64,000 nt of DNA from NCBI RefSeq assembly GCF_900607235.1, contig NZ_LR027850.1:124001-188000 (forward strand). The letters run 5' to 3'. The notes below the pieces were generated by a model. That model made no database searches. It saw only the letters and a program-made list of their open reading frames with translations, and was not told the DNA's origin. Source of the stretch: Olivibacter jilunii. GTDB taxonomy: Bacteria > Bacteroidota > Bacteroidia > Sphingobacteriales > Sphingobacteriaceae. This document shows positions 18,013 through 26,366 of the stretch, one piece after another (within the stretch, counting starts at the first letter, position 1; each line of letters starts with the position of its first letter). Position numbers and translations under genes: made by a program.

Positions 18013-19611
18013 ATGAAAAGGAAATTATTTATACTGATTTTATTAAGTTATATAGCGTGTGGCTGCGAGAAATTTTTGGACAAAACGGATCCTACAGCAA
18101 CAACGTTTCAAGAGTTCTTTGTAGATGAAGATGATTTACGCAGGGTGGTGTATAGCACTTACCTGGATGTTTTTACCAATCGGAGTGATCGTCGTTTATT
18201 GTCTTACATGAAAGATGCTCGATCGGATAATGCGTATAGTCGCGCCGAAAGTGACCATCATCAACGCATAGCGAACGGTACCTTTAACAGTAATACAAGG
18301 GCCTTTGAATACTATTGGACCATTCATATGAAGCATATCGGTCGGATAAATACGTATCTGGCAAATATCAATGTGCCTTATGTAGAGGACGAAGCGGTAA
18401 GGCAAAGATATAAAGCCATTTTGGAAGGCTTACGCATTTGGCATTATTTTGAAGCCGTTATGCGCTGGGGAGATATTCCGTTTGTGTTGGAACCAACTAC
18501 GATTGAGGGATCCAAAGTAGCTCCTACCCCAAAGGCCCAAGTATTGGATAACTTATTCAGCATGGCTGTTGAGGTAGCGAATCGGTTGCCCGATAATGAA
18601 TATACGACTAATAAATACATGTTTAATCGATACTCGTTTAAAGCCTTGATTATGCGCTATGCTTTATTCAACGAACGTTATGAATTAGCCGCCCAACTGG
18701 CAAAGGAGATCATGGATAGTGGTAAATATCAATTGTATAGCAGCTATCGCGATTTGTTTCAATACGAAGGTGATACAAAAAACAAGGAATTTATTCTTCA
18801 TATGGAACGGGAGAGCGTGGGAAATGCAGCGACTTATTCATTCCGCGATCTTGGGCCACATTTCCGAACAGGGAATGGTCAATCATATGCAGTGCCTTTG
18901 AAATCGCTGGTAGATGCTTACTGGACCTTACAGGGACGTCCGATAGATCAATGTCCATTGCATACAAAAGAAGAATATGAACTCAATCCGGGGTTGAATC
19001 GGGATCCACGTTATGCTGCTAGTATTATGGGACCCGGTGATACTTTTTATGGAGAAAAAATTGATATCTACACGCCCGGCAATCCGATGTTCTATGAAAA
19101 TCAACGCGCCAGTAAATCGGGGTATTGGTTTCGAAAGTTTGTATCGGAGGCCGATGCGTTTAGAGACGGAACCCTGACTTTCGGTTTAATTCGATACGCG
19201 GAGGTCCTACTAACTTATGCGGAAGCGAAAATTATGTTGGGTCAAATCGACGAGCTGGCGAAAAGCTGTATTAATCTGGTGCGTGAACGTGCGGGTTTAG
19301 ACATGTCAGTAGCTAATGTAACTTTACCTGCCTACAGCGCTTATACACAACAACAATGGGTTGAATTACTCCGCAACGAACGACGCATTGAGTTTGCAGG
19401 AGAGGGGCTTCGTTATGAGGATATACTTCGTTGGCGCATTGCTGAGGAAGTATTGAGCCAGCCTGCACTCGGACACACACGTTTAGTGAATGGAAAAATG
19501 GTGTCGTTGAAAATCGAAGATCGTCACTTTGCACCACATAATTACTTGTGGCCTTTCCATCAAACGGTACTGAGGGTGGAGCCTAATTTAAAACAAAACC
19601 CAGGGTATTAA
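18013..19611 (+). CDS. SusD/RagB-family nutrient-binding lipoprotein
   Basis: A 532-residue surface lipoprotein that forms the lid of the SusC transporter. The signal ends in a lipobox (LSYIACGC, lipidated Cys in GCEKFLDK). The N-terminal block FLDKTDPTATTFQEFFVDEDDLRRVVYSTYLDVF, the TPR-like region (GLRIWHYFEAVMRWGDIPFV), the LIRYAEVLLTYAEAKIMLG motif and the C-terminal LRNERRIEFAGEGLRYEDILRWR and LKQNPGY are all canonical. It lies 31 bp after its susC and ends the first sigma-controlled unit at a bidirectional terminator. Confidence 0.95.
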   Translation: MKRKLFILILLSYIACGCEKFLDKTDPTATTFQEFFVDEDDLRRVVYSTYLDVFTNRSDRRLLSYMKDARSDNAYSRAESDHHQRIANGTFNSNTRAFEYYWTIHMKHIGRINTYLANINVPYVEDEAVRQRYKAILEGLRIWHYFEAVMRWGDIPFVLEPTTIEGSKVAPTPKAQVLDNLFSMAVEVANRLPDNEYTTNKYMFNRYSFKALIMRYALFNERYELAAQLAKEIMDSGKYQLYSSYRDLFQYEGDTKNKEFILHMERESVGNAATYSFRDLGPHFRTGNGQSYAVPLKSLVDAYWTLQGRPIDQCPLHTKEEYELNPGLNRDPRYAASIMGPGDTFYGEKIDIYTPGNPMFYENQRASKSGYWFRKFVSEADAFRDGTLTFGLIRYAEVLLTYAEAKIMLGQIDELAKSCINLVRERAGLDMSVANVTLPAYSAYTQQQWVELLRNERRIEFAGEGLRYEDILRWRIAEEVLSQPALGHTRLVNGKMVSLKIEDRHFAPHNYLWPFHQTVLRVEPNLKQNPGY

Positions 19612-19628
19612 CTTATATTGTAATAGAT

Positions 19629-19667
19629 GAGAAGAAAATCTAGTCGATAAGGCTGGATTTTCTTCTC
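19629..19667. terminator. Bidirectional terminator
   Basis: A 12-bp perfect stem, 19629-19640 paired with 19656-19667 (core AGAAGAAAATC / GATTTTCTTCT), 15-nt loop. It lies between the convergent susD (+) and the small unknown gene (-). The A-rich left arm and T-rich right arm suit termination from either side. Confidence 0.85.
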
Positions 19668-19684
19668 CAATTTAGAGCGATCTA

Positions 19685-20044
19685 TTATAACCTTCGGATG
19701 CGGTTCATAATATTCTCCCGATGTTCCAGCATATCTTTCTCGTCTTTTTGAAGATATCGGAGCTGCTGTGCGCGATCTGTTTTGTCAGCACTATCTTCTT
19801 CTTCTTTTGATGGAAGATTTCCTAGGCTACGTACTTGATCGAGGTGTTGAAACAGATTGCTAAGTGCCCGATGAACGTTGCGAAGATATTTCTCGTTAAT
19901 TGAATCGAGGTGTGAATTGGTTAATTCCCCTACGTCCTGAAAGGAAAGTTTCGTGATTTTATTGTTTGTAATTTGAGCAGAAAAATCTTGCGAACTTGGA
20001 AAATCCCAATGTAAATCGTGAACAGTAGTTGTTGTAATTTCCAT
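19685..20044 (-). CDS. Hypothetical protein (119 aa)
   Basis: ATG at 20044 gives a 119-residue acidic protein; an in-frame start at 20065 would add 7 residues. I do not recognise the family. The N-terminal half looks beta-rich (MEITTTTVHDLHWDFPSSQDFSAQI, KITKLSFQDVG). The C-terminal half is helical and charged, possibly coiled-coil (SINEKYLRNVHRALSNLFQHLDQV, LRYLQKDEKDMLEHRENIMNRIRRL). No signal peptide or membrane segment is present, so it is probably cytoplasmic. It is convergent with susD and divergent from the HAD phosphatase gene. Confidence 0.65.
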   Translation of the reverse strand: MEITTTTVHDLHWDFPSSQDFSAQITNNKITKLSFQDVGELTNSHLDSINEKYLRNVHRALSNLFQHLDQVRSLGNLPSKEEEDSADKTDRAQQLRYLQKDEKDMLEHRENIMNRIRRL

Positions 20045-20248
20045 AGTAAATGCGTTTAAAATCAATACTATCCATAATAGTACAATAGCCGTACCAAAGT
20101 ACCTTTAGCGGGTATCAAATTAGGAAAATATTGACGAGGGATTAATTATCCTAGTGTAATTTACAAAAGTTTTATTTAATAAGGTAAAACCCAGCTTTTC
20201 TTCGCATTTTGCATCAGCTATAGTGAAGAAATAAGTAAATGTAAAAAT

Positions 20249-20911
20249 ATGATGCTAAAAAAACCAAAAGCAGTGTTATTCGATTTAGACGGAACTTTAA
20301 TAGATTCAGAGTGGTTTTACTATAAAGCTTGGAAAGCGGTGTTAGCCACTTACGGCTTTATACTGGAAAGTGAATTATGGCTTACATCGCTTGCCGGTAA
20401 AACAGATGTTCAGGCAATTGATGTGCTACAAAAACAATATAATTTCCAACCGGATGTTAATGAGTTCTTGTCAAAAGTAAAATCGAAAGTAGCACAGCAG
20501 TATGATGAAGAATTAGTACCATTGATGCCTGGGGCAAAAGAGCTGATTAGTTATCTGCATAAAGAAGAAATCGTGATCGCTCTTGTTACTTCCAGCAAGC
20601 GGGAAGTTGCTATTTACTATTTGGAAGCCCATGATTTGATGAAATATTTTAGGTGCTTAGTGACGCGTACGGAAGTTAAGAATACCAAGCCACATCCCGA
20701 GCCGTACCTTATGTGTGTAGAGCAATTAGGGGTAGACAAGCAGGATTGTCTGGTACTGGAAGATTCTGTAACGGGAACAACCGCGGCAAAGGCCGCCGGG
20801 TTGATGTGCTGGGGTGTACAGACACATGAGTCGATTCGCCAATCTTTACTAGTTGATCGTATGTTTGATAATCTTCACCAGGTATTGGAAGAGTTTTTAG
20901 CAGTTAGTTAG
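20249..20911 (+). CDS. HAD-superfamily phosphatase (beta-phosphoglucomutase-like)
   Basis: A 220-residue HAD hydrolase with a C1 helical cap. Motif I is FDLDGTLID (nucleophile Asp12, acid/base Asp14), motif II LVTSSKR, motif III KNTKPHPEPY and motif IV LEDSVTG. It should dephosphorylate, or isomerise, a small phosphorylated metabolite such as a sugar phosphate; the subgroup contains beta-phosphoglucomutase and 2-deoxyglucose-6-phosphatase-like enzymes, and the substrate is uncertain. The last codons (AVS, stop) lie in an AGTTAG repeat, so the original C-terminus may have been altered. It is a single gene between the two sigma-controlled SusCD units. Confidence 0.88.
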   Translation: MMLKKPKAVLFDLDGTLIDSEWFYYKAWKAVLATYGFILESELWLTSLAGKTDVQAIDVLQKQYNFQPDVNEFLSKVKSKVAQQYDEELVPLMPGAKELISYLHKEEIVIALVTSSKREVAIYYLEAHDLMKYFRCLVTRTEVKNTKPHPEPYLMCVEQLGVDKQDCLVLEDSVTGTTAAKAAGLMCWGVQTHESIRQSLLVDRMFDNLHQVLEEFLAVS

Positions 20912-20962
20912 TAGTTAGCGGTTAGCTAATAGTTGTTAGTTATTGGTTTTTGGTTGTTAGCT
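20901..20962. repeat. AGTTAG / GTTAGC micro-repeat
   Basis: About 60 bp of imperfect GTTAGT, GTTAGC and GTTATT words directly following, and including, the last codons of the HAD gene. Similar short-word degenerate repeats occur at 2.5 kb and 37 kb in this window. Confidence 0.7.
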
Positions 20963-20992
20963 TGGGAACTAAAGCCGAATTGCTGCTATCTT

Positions 20993-21023
20993 TTTCTGAT
21001 TCCTATTTTATTTTATACCTTTA
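20993..21023 (+). promoter_or_regulatory. Candidate promoter of the second sigma gene
   Basis: TTTC at 20993-20996, a 19-bp spacer and TACCTTTA at 21016-21023, one mismatch from TAnnTTTG. It is placed 57 bp upstream of the sigma-factor start. Confidence 0.45.
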
Positions 21024-21079
21024 CAGAAAGGGGCTTCTCAGTATACTCCTTTATTATCTAACCAATTATAAACATCGAA

Positions 21080-21640
21080 ATGCATATCGGAGGTGGTCAA
21101 TGCAATCTAGGTGACAATGCCGTTTTCGAACGGACGTATAAGACCTACTATGCCGCACTTCGTTTCTTTGCAACAAAATATGTGGGGGATGACGAAAGTG
21201 AAGATATTATCGAATCGCTATTTCTTCGTCTCTGGAAGCAGAAGAAGGTGTTAACAAATGAGACGCATCTGAAAGCGTTTCTATATCAAGCTACCCGAAA
21301 TGCCTGCCTAGACTTTATCAAAACACAGGGACGAATACACAAAAGACATAGCGTTTGGCTTGATCAATGTGAAGAAGTTGAACAGGACTATCTCCATGAT
21401 TTAATCCATACTGAGGTGTTGGCGGAATTATATAGAGCAATTCAGCATCTACCCTCTCAATGTAAGCATGTGATGCAATTAGGATTTGTAGAAGGCCTAA
21501 CGAATGAAGAGATTGCTCAATCCTTGGATCTATCTGTACAGACGGTAAAAAACCACAAAGTAAGAGCTTTAAGAATGCTGAAAAAGCAATTTGCAGGAAG
21601 TGTTTCGGGGCTCTTATTCATTCACCTTTTTCTTTCTTAA
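21080..21640 (+). CDS. ECF RNA polymerase sigma factor (FecI-like)
   Basis: A 186-residue sigma factor. Region 2 has VFERTYKTYYAALRFFATKYVGDDESEDIIESLFLRLWKQ and HLKAFLYQATRNACLDFIKTQ. Region 4 has AIQHLPSQCKHVMQLGFVEGLTNEEIAQSLDLSVQTVKNHKVRALRML. The tail is hydrophobic (SGLLFIHLFLS). It begins a second unit with its own FecR, STN-SusC and SusD. It is clearly diverged from the sigma factor at 12720, so the two should recognise different anti-sigma partners and probably different promoters. Confidence 0.92.
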   Translation: MHIGGGQCNLGDNAVFERTYKTYYAALRFFATKYVGDDESEDIIESLFLRLWKQKKVLTNETHLKAFLYQATRNACLDFIKTQGRIHKRHSVWLDQCEEVEQDYLHDLIHTEVLAELYRAIQHLPSQCKHVMQLGFVEGLTNEEIAQSLDLSVQTVKNHKVRALRMLKKQFAGSVSGLLFIHLFLS

Positions 21641-21707
21641 AAAAATAAGTAATCGAATAGGTACGTCTTTCTTCGTTTGTCGTATATAAGGTAAAAATTT
21701 GCCGAAC

Positions 21708-22877
21708 ATGACGAGCAAGGCCTTTTATAAACAGGAACATATTATTTATTTACTTTCGAAACGATTGCAGCAGCCGCTTTCTATAGAGGAGGAAGAGGAA
21801 ATCGTCGTTTGGCGTCAGACATCCCAAGCCAATCAGCTACTTTTTGAACAATTAAATGATCCTTCCAAGGTGAGCTCGTGGTTAGCGAAAATGAAAGCTT
21901 ACGACCTTGAAGCTAGCATGGACCGTATTAAGAGGCGAATGGTGGTGAATAGCAAAAGACAAAAACAAAGAACGGTCTATTGGATGGCCGCTTCTATACT
22001 GATTTTTCTGTGCATGGGAGGGTTATTTATGTACGAAAAGAACCATAAAGAAGTTAAGCAAATGATTCCGCCTGGCCGCCCGATAGCGCAGTTGAAGTTA
22101 CATGATGGCTCGACGGTCGATTTGGATCGCCTATCAGCTGGAGAAAGCACTTCGCGTGCCGGGGTGCGGATTACTAAAACTGCTGACGGCCAAATTACTT
22201 GTAATTATACAACTGTAAGCGGGAGGAAACCTGTTGCCAATTACAATACCATCGCGACGCCGATAGGCGGTGAGTATCGAGTCGTTTTACCTGACGGTTC
22301 GCTCGTATGGTTAAATGCCAATTCTTCTTTAGCGTTCCCTTCGCAGTTTACTGAGCGCAAGCGTAATGTGCGACTAACAGGCGAGGCCTATTTCGAAATT
22401 GTACATGACGTTGGACGTCCCTTTATCGTGAATACTAGACAACAGACTATCTATGTTTTGGGAACAAAATTTAATGTGCAGGCGTATCAAGATGAGCTAG
22501 CAATGAAAACAACGTTATTGGAAGGTGCTGTTCAAGTCCGAACAGCCCATCAACAACAAGTGCTAAAAGTAGGAGAGGAGGCCCGTTCTTATGTGGCTGA
22601 TGATCGATTGGATATTGAACGAGCGGACATAGAAGCCGCGCTTGCTTGGAAAAACGGATATTTTGTCTTTAACGATGAAAATATTGTTGATATCATGAAG
22701 AAAATAGGACGCTGGTATCAGATCGATGTTACTTATGTGGGAGATATGGAGGATAAGATTTTTGCCGGTACTTTTTCTAAAAGGAAGAGCCTGCAGCATC
22801 TGTTAAGCAGTTTAGCTGCTACGGGAGAGATTACTTACGAAATAAAAGGAAGGAGGGTGACGATTATGTCTGAGTAA
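21708..22877 (+). CDS. FecR-family anti-sigma factor
   Basis: A 389-residue membrane anti-sigma factor. ATG 21708 is preferred; an in-frame TTG at 21699 would add three residues. The cytoplasmic part contains an acidic stretch (SIEEEEEIVVWRQ). A transmembrane helix follows (VYWMAASILIFLCMGGLFMY), then the periplasmic FecR domain (ATPIGGEYRVVLPDGSLVWLNANSSL, RLTGEAYFEIVHDVGRPFIV, IYVLGTKFNVQAY) and the DUF4974-like end (DIMKKIGRWYQIDVTYVG). It should hold the sigma factor encoded upstream until the SusC STN domain signals substrate binding. Confidence 0.93.
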   Translation: MTSKAFYKQEHIIYLLSKRLQQPLSIEEEEEIVVWRQTSQANQLLFEQLNDPSKVSSWLAKMKAYDLEASMDRIKRRMVVNSKRQKQRTVYWMAASILIFLCMGGLFMYEKNHKEVKQMIPPGRPIAQLKLHDGSTVDLDRLSAGESTSRAGVRITKTADGQITCNYTTVSGRKPVANYNTIATPIGGEYRVVLPDGSLVWLNANSSLAFPSQFTERKRNVRLTGEAYFEIVHDVGRPFIVNTRQQTIYVLGTKFNVQAYQDELAMKTTLLEGAVQVRTAHQQQVLKVGEEARSYVADDRLDIERADIEAALAWKNGYFVFNDENIVDIMKKIGRWYQIDVTYVGDMEDKIFAGTFSKRKSLQHLLSSLAATGEITYEIKGRRVTIMSE

Positions 22878-22886
22878 TAGAAAAAG

Positions 22887-22919
22887 CTGACCGGAAATGC
22901 GCTAACACTTCCGGATCAG
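22887..22919 (+). promoter_or_regulatory. Hairpin between fecR and susC of the second unit
   Basis: CTGA-CCGGAA (22887-22896) pairs with TTCCGG-TCAG (22909-22919) with one bulged A at 22915 and a 12-nt loop. TGACC at 22888-22892 could instead pair with GGTCA at 22940-22944. It occupies the same position as the competing hairpins at 14605-14648. Confidence 0.4.
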
Positions 22920-22978
22920 TAGCTTAAAGCTGAACATTAGGTCAATTCCTTTTCGTATTAAACAAACCTAATAATCAA

Positions 22979-25900
22979 ATGTACAAAAAAAATACTGCAT
23001 GGAATAGTGTTGCACTTTTGCGCTGTTTCTTAAAATTAATAGCGGTAATGAAGCTCATTTTCATCTTAACCATCATCTGTAGCCATTGTTATGCGATCAG
23101 CTTGGCGCAGCGAGTTACCTTAAAGGTTAACAACGTTGCGATAAAAGAAGTAATGCGGCGGTTAGGAAAAATGACAGGCTATGATTTTATCTATAATGTT
23201 GATCGTTCTAACACCCTGAAACAGGTGTCTATCGACGTAAAAGAGACGCCCATAGAAGAGGTATTAAAGCAGTGCTTTTATCCTTTAAAGGTAGAAATCG
23301 TCTCGAAAGAAGAAAAAACTGTTGTATTAAAACTAAGTGAGCGATCCTCTCTTGGAGGGGTAAGCCTAGGGCCACCAGAGCTGTCACAGTTAATAATAGA
23401 AGGACGTGTAACAGACAAAGATGGAAGAGGCTTGGAAGGGGTCTCTGTTTTTGTTAAGGAGCATCCAAAAGTAGGTACGATAACGAATAGTGATGGCTAT
23501 TATTCATTATCTGTTCGGGACGGAGCCTTCATCGTGTTCTCATTTACCGGCTTCCAACGGAAGGAAGAGTCAATTGGGCAGCGTACACAGATTAATGTGA
23601 CGTTGGCCGAACAGGAGTCGGCATTAGACGAAGTAGTAGTAGTAGGATATGGTACGGTGAGACGAGGAGATTTAACAGGAGCAGTATCTACCGTAGGGGA
23701 GAAGGACATTCGCGCTACGCCAATTGTGGCCTTAGACCGCGCCATGCAAGGGCGGGTGGCGGGCGTCAATGTTACCACAAACTCGGCTAGGCCCGGGGGA
23801 GCCACTACGGTACGCATTCGTGGCACAGGTTCCGTTAACGCAGGCAATGAACCTTTATATGTTATTGACGGCTTCCCGACCAGCGATCTCAACTCTATTA
23901 ACATCAACGACATCGAATCAATGGAGGTCCTGAAAGATGCGTCAGCGACAGCTATTTACGGATCGAGAGGTTCAAATGGCGTCATCATGGTAACTACACG
24001 TAGAGGAAAAGTCGGAAGATCCATTGTGAGTTACGACGGTTATTATGGAGAGCAGAGCGTACGACGAAAAATCCCCCTGTTGAATGCCCGGCAGTTTGCA
24101 GAATTTGTCAATGATGCCAATGTTAATAATGGTTCGGTGCCCTATTTTGACGGAAGTAGTGACGAACGTCCGTTGCCTTCAAGTTTAGGTGAAGGTACAG
24201 ATTGGCAAGATGTCATCTTGCGCAAAGCACCTATACAAGATCATCAATTAGGTATATCAGGTGGCTCCGAAAAAACGCGCTATGCCATTTCGCTTGGCTA
24301 TTATGGACAAGACGGTATCGTTATTGGTTCTGATTTTAAACGTTATTCACTTCGGACAAATGTAGATAGTGATGTCTCAAGTCGGCTGAAAGTGGGCCTA
24401 TCTGCACAGGGTGTACACACTTCCAGTAATAGCGCGCGTACGGAAATAGCGGGCAATACCGCTTATGAAAGTGTGGTTTCTTCAGCTTTGAACTATTCGC
24501 CAACTTTTCCGGTATGGAATTCCGATGGAGCTTACTTTACTAACCAGGGACCCCTCAATGGTTTGGGGGCTGATAATCCCTATGCAATGTCACAGGAATT
24601 CACCAACAAAGGTTCTTTGATTCGATTTTTAGCAAATACCTATGCAGAATTTAAAATCAGCGATCATCTGAGATTTAAAACTACATTGGGCGCCGATTTA
24701 CAGTCCAATAAGGCAAGCAATTATATTTCACGCCGGGTAATTACAGGTGCGAGCTTAGGCGGAAGCGCTTCTGTCGCATCTGCACAAACTATCAACTGGT
24801 TAAACGAAAATACCTTGACTTATGAGCGCACTTTCGGATCGATTCATCAACTTAACGCATTGCTAGGGTACAGCTATCAGCAGTCTGATTATGAAACGGC
24901 CACGGCCAATGCCAATACTTTCAATGATGACTTTGCTAAATATCATAATTTGGGAGCCGGGTCGACACTTATTCCGGCTAGCTCAGGTGTAAACCAGTGG
25001 CGATTGATTTCATATATCGCACGAGTCAACTACGGTTTTGACGATCGGTTCTTACTGACACTCACCGGTAGAAGGGATGGATCCTCTCGTTTTGGCACCA
25101 ATAATAAGTTCGGTTTTTTCCCCTCCGGTGCGTTTGCTTGGAAAGTACGGAATGAAACCTGGATGCAGGATTTGAAATATTTATCAGACGCAAAACTTAG
25201 GATCAGTTATGGACTTTCCGGCAACCAGGAAATTGATAATTACCGTTTTTTGGCAAATATTACACCGCTTCCCTATGTGTTGGGCGGAGCATTATTAACA
25301 GGTAATGCACCTCAGGGAATAGCCAACCCGGATTTACGTTGGGAAAAGAACGCGCAACTTGATATTGGATTGGACCTTGGGTTCTTTGATAACCGGCTAT
25401 CCTTCACCGGTGACTACTATGTGAAAACAACTTCGGATCTTTTGTTCAGTGTAGGAGTCCCCACGAATTCGGGTTTTTCTTCAATGCTCCAAAATATCGG
25501 TCGCGTGCAGAACAAGGGAGTTGAGCTAGCATTGAATAGTACCAACATTGATCATGGTGGTTTTCGTTGGACGAGCGCTTTCAATATAACATTCAATAAA
25601 AATAAGGTACTTGCGCTTGATAATCGCACAGAGTTTAGAGCGGGTAGTGATGCACAAGTGCATAGAACAAATATCAGTCCGATTTTAATGCGTGTGGGAA
25701 CGCCGATAGGCAATTTTTATGGGTTTAAAATGGAGGGTATTTTTCAAAATGAAAACGAAATTGCAGCCTCAGCACAACCTAACGCAAAGCCCGGTGATAT
25801 ACACTATGCAGACATTAATGGCGATGGTATTTTTAATGATGAGGACCGTACGATTATCGGGAATGCAAACCCGGATGCTTTTGGTGGCCTTAATAATACG

Positions 25901-26365
25901 ATCTCTTATAAGGGTTTTGATTTAAATATCTTTATTCAAGGCACCTTCGGGAATGAGGTTCTCAATTACGGCACTTTTGACCAAATGAATATGACGGGAG
26001 GAAATAACCAGTCAACCCGTGTGTTAGACCGGTGGACTCCTACCAATCCCAGTAATTCGGTGCCGCGGGCCAACGCGGCTGGTGGATCTCGATTGCTTTC
26101 CACACTCCATGTGGAAGATGGGTCTTACATTCGTTTTAAAAATATTTCTTTGGGTTATACTTTGCCTACCAGTTGGTTACGGTCACTCTCGGTTAGTTCC
26201 TGTCGTATTTATATCACGGGTCAAAACCTCTTTACGATCACTTCTTATACCGGGTATGACCCCGAAGTAAACAGGTTCGGAAGTGATACGATAAGCCAAG
26301 GTATTGATTATGGGGCCTATCCGGCGGCGAAAACGTATTTGTTGGGACTGAATGTTAAATTTTAA
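22979..26365 (+). CDS. SusC-like TonB-dependent receptor with STN signalling domain
   Basis: An 1128-residue outer-membrane transporter. The signal region (LKLIAVMKLIFILTIICSHCYAISLAQ) leads into an STN domain (about 45-120, VTLKVNNVAIKEVMRRLGKMTGYDFIYN to EEVLKQCFYPLKVEIV). The regulatory-like domain is IIEGRVTDKDGRGLEGVSVFV, the TonB-box/plug region is ALDEVVVVGYGTVRRGDLTGAVS and MEVLKDASATAIYGSRGSNGVIMVTTRRG, and the barrel ends in KTYLLGLNVKF. It works with the SusD encoded immediately downstream and signals to the FecR upstream. Substrate is unknown, since no hydrolase accompanies it. Confidence 0.95.
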   Translation: MYKKNTAWNSVALLRCFLKLIAVMKLIFILTIICSHCYAISLAQRVTLKVNNVAIKEVMRRLGKMTGYDFIYNVDRSNTLKQVSIDVKETPIEEVLKQCFYPLKVEIVSKEEKTVVLKLSERSSLGGVSLGPPELSQLIIEGRVTDKDGRGLEGVSVFVKEHPKVGTITNSDGYYSLSVRDGAFIVFSFTGFQRKEESIGQRTQINVTLAEQESALDEVVVVGYGTVRRGDLTGAVSTVGEKDIRATPIVALDRAMQGRVAGVNVTTNSARPGGATTVRIRGTGSVNAGNEPLYVIDGFPTSDLNSININDIESMEVLKDASATAIYGSRGSNGVIMVTTRRGKVGRSIVSYDGYYGEQSVRRKIPLLNARQFAEFVNDANVNNGSVPYFDGSSDERPLPSSLGEGTDWQDVILRKAPIQDHQLGISGGSEKTRYAISLGYYGQDGIVIGSDFKRYSLRTNVDSDVSSRLKVGLSAQGVHTSSNSARTEIAGNTAYESVVSSALNYSPTFPVWNSDGAYFTNQGPLNGLGADNPYAMSQEFTNKGSLIRFLANTYAEFKISDHLRFKTTLGADLQSNKASNYISRRVITGASLGGSASVASAQTINWLNENTLTYERTFGSIHQLNALLGYSYQQSDYETATANANTFNDDFAKYHNLGAGSTLIPASSGVNQWRLISYIARVNYGFDDRFLLTLTGRRDGSSRFGTNNKFGFFPSGAFAWKVRNETWMQDLKYLSDAKLRISYGLSGNQEIDNYRFLANITPLPYVLGGALLTGNAPQGIANPDLRWEKNAQLDIGLDLGFFDNRLSFTGDYYVKTTSDLLFSVGVPTNSGFSSMLQNIGRVQNKGVELALNSTNIDHGGFRWTSAFNITFNKNKVLALDNRTEFRAGSDAQVHRTNISPILMRVGTPIGNFYGFKMEGIFQNENEIAASAQPNAKPGDIHYADINGDGIFNDEDRTIIGNANPDAFGGLNNTISYKGFDLNIFIQGTFGNEVLNYGTFDQMNMTGGNNQSTRVLDRWTPTNPSNSVPRANAAGGSRLLSTLHVEDGSYIRFKNISLGYTLPTSWLRSLSVSSCRIYITGQNLFTITSYTGYDPEVNRFGSDTISQGIDYGAYPAAKTYLLGLNVKF

Positions 26366-26366
26366 T

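Noticed and set aside
20901-20962. Attachment site or insertion-sequence end at the AGTTAG repeat
   Set aside because: No transposase, integrase, tRNA or target-site duplication is visible; the words are degenerate and low in complexity.
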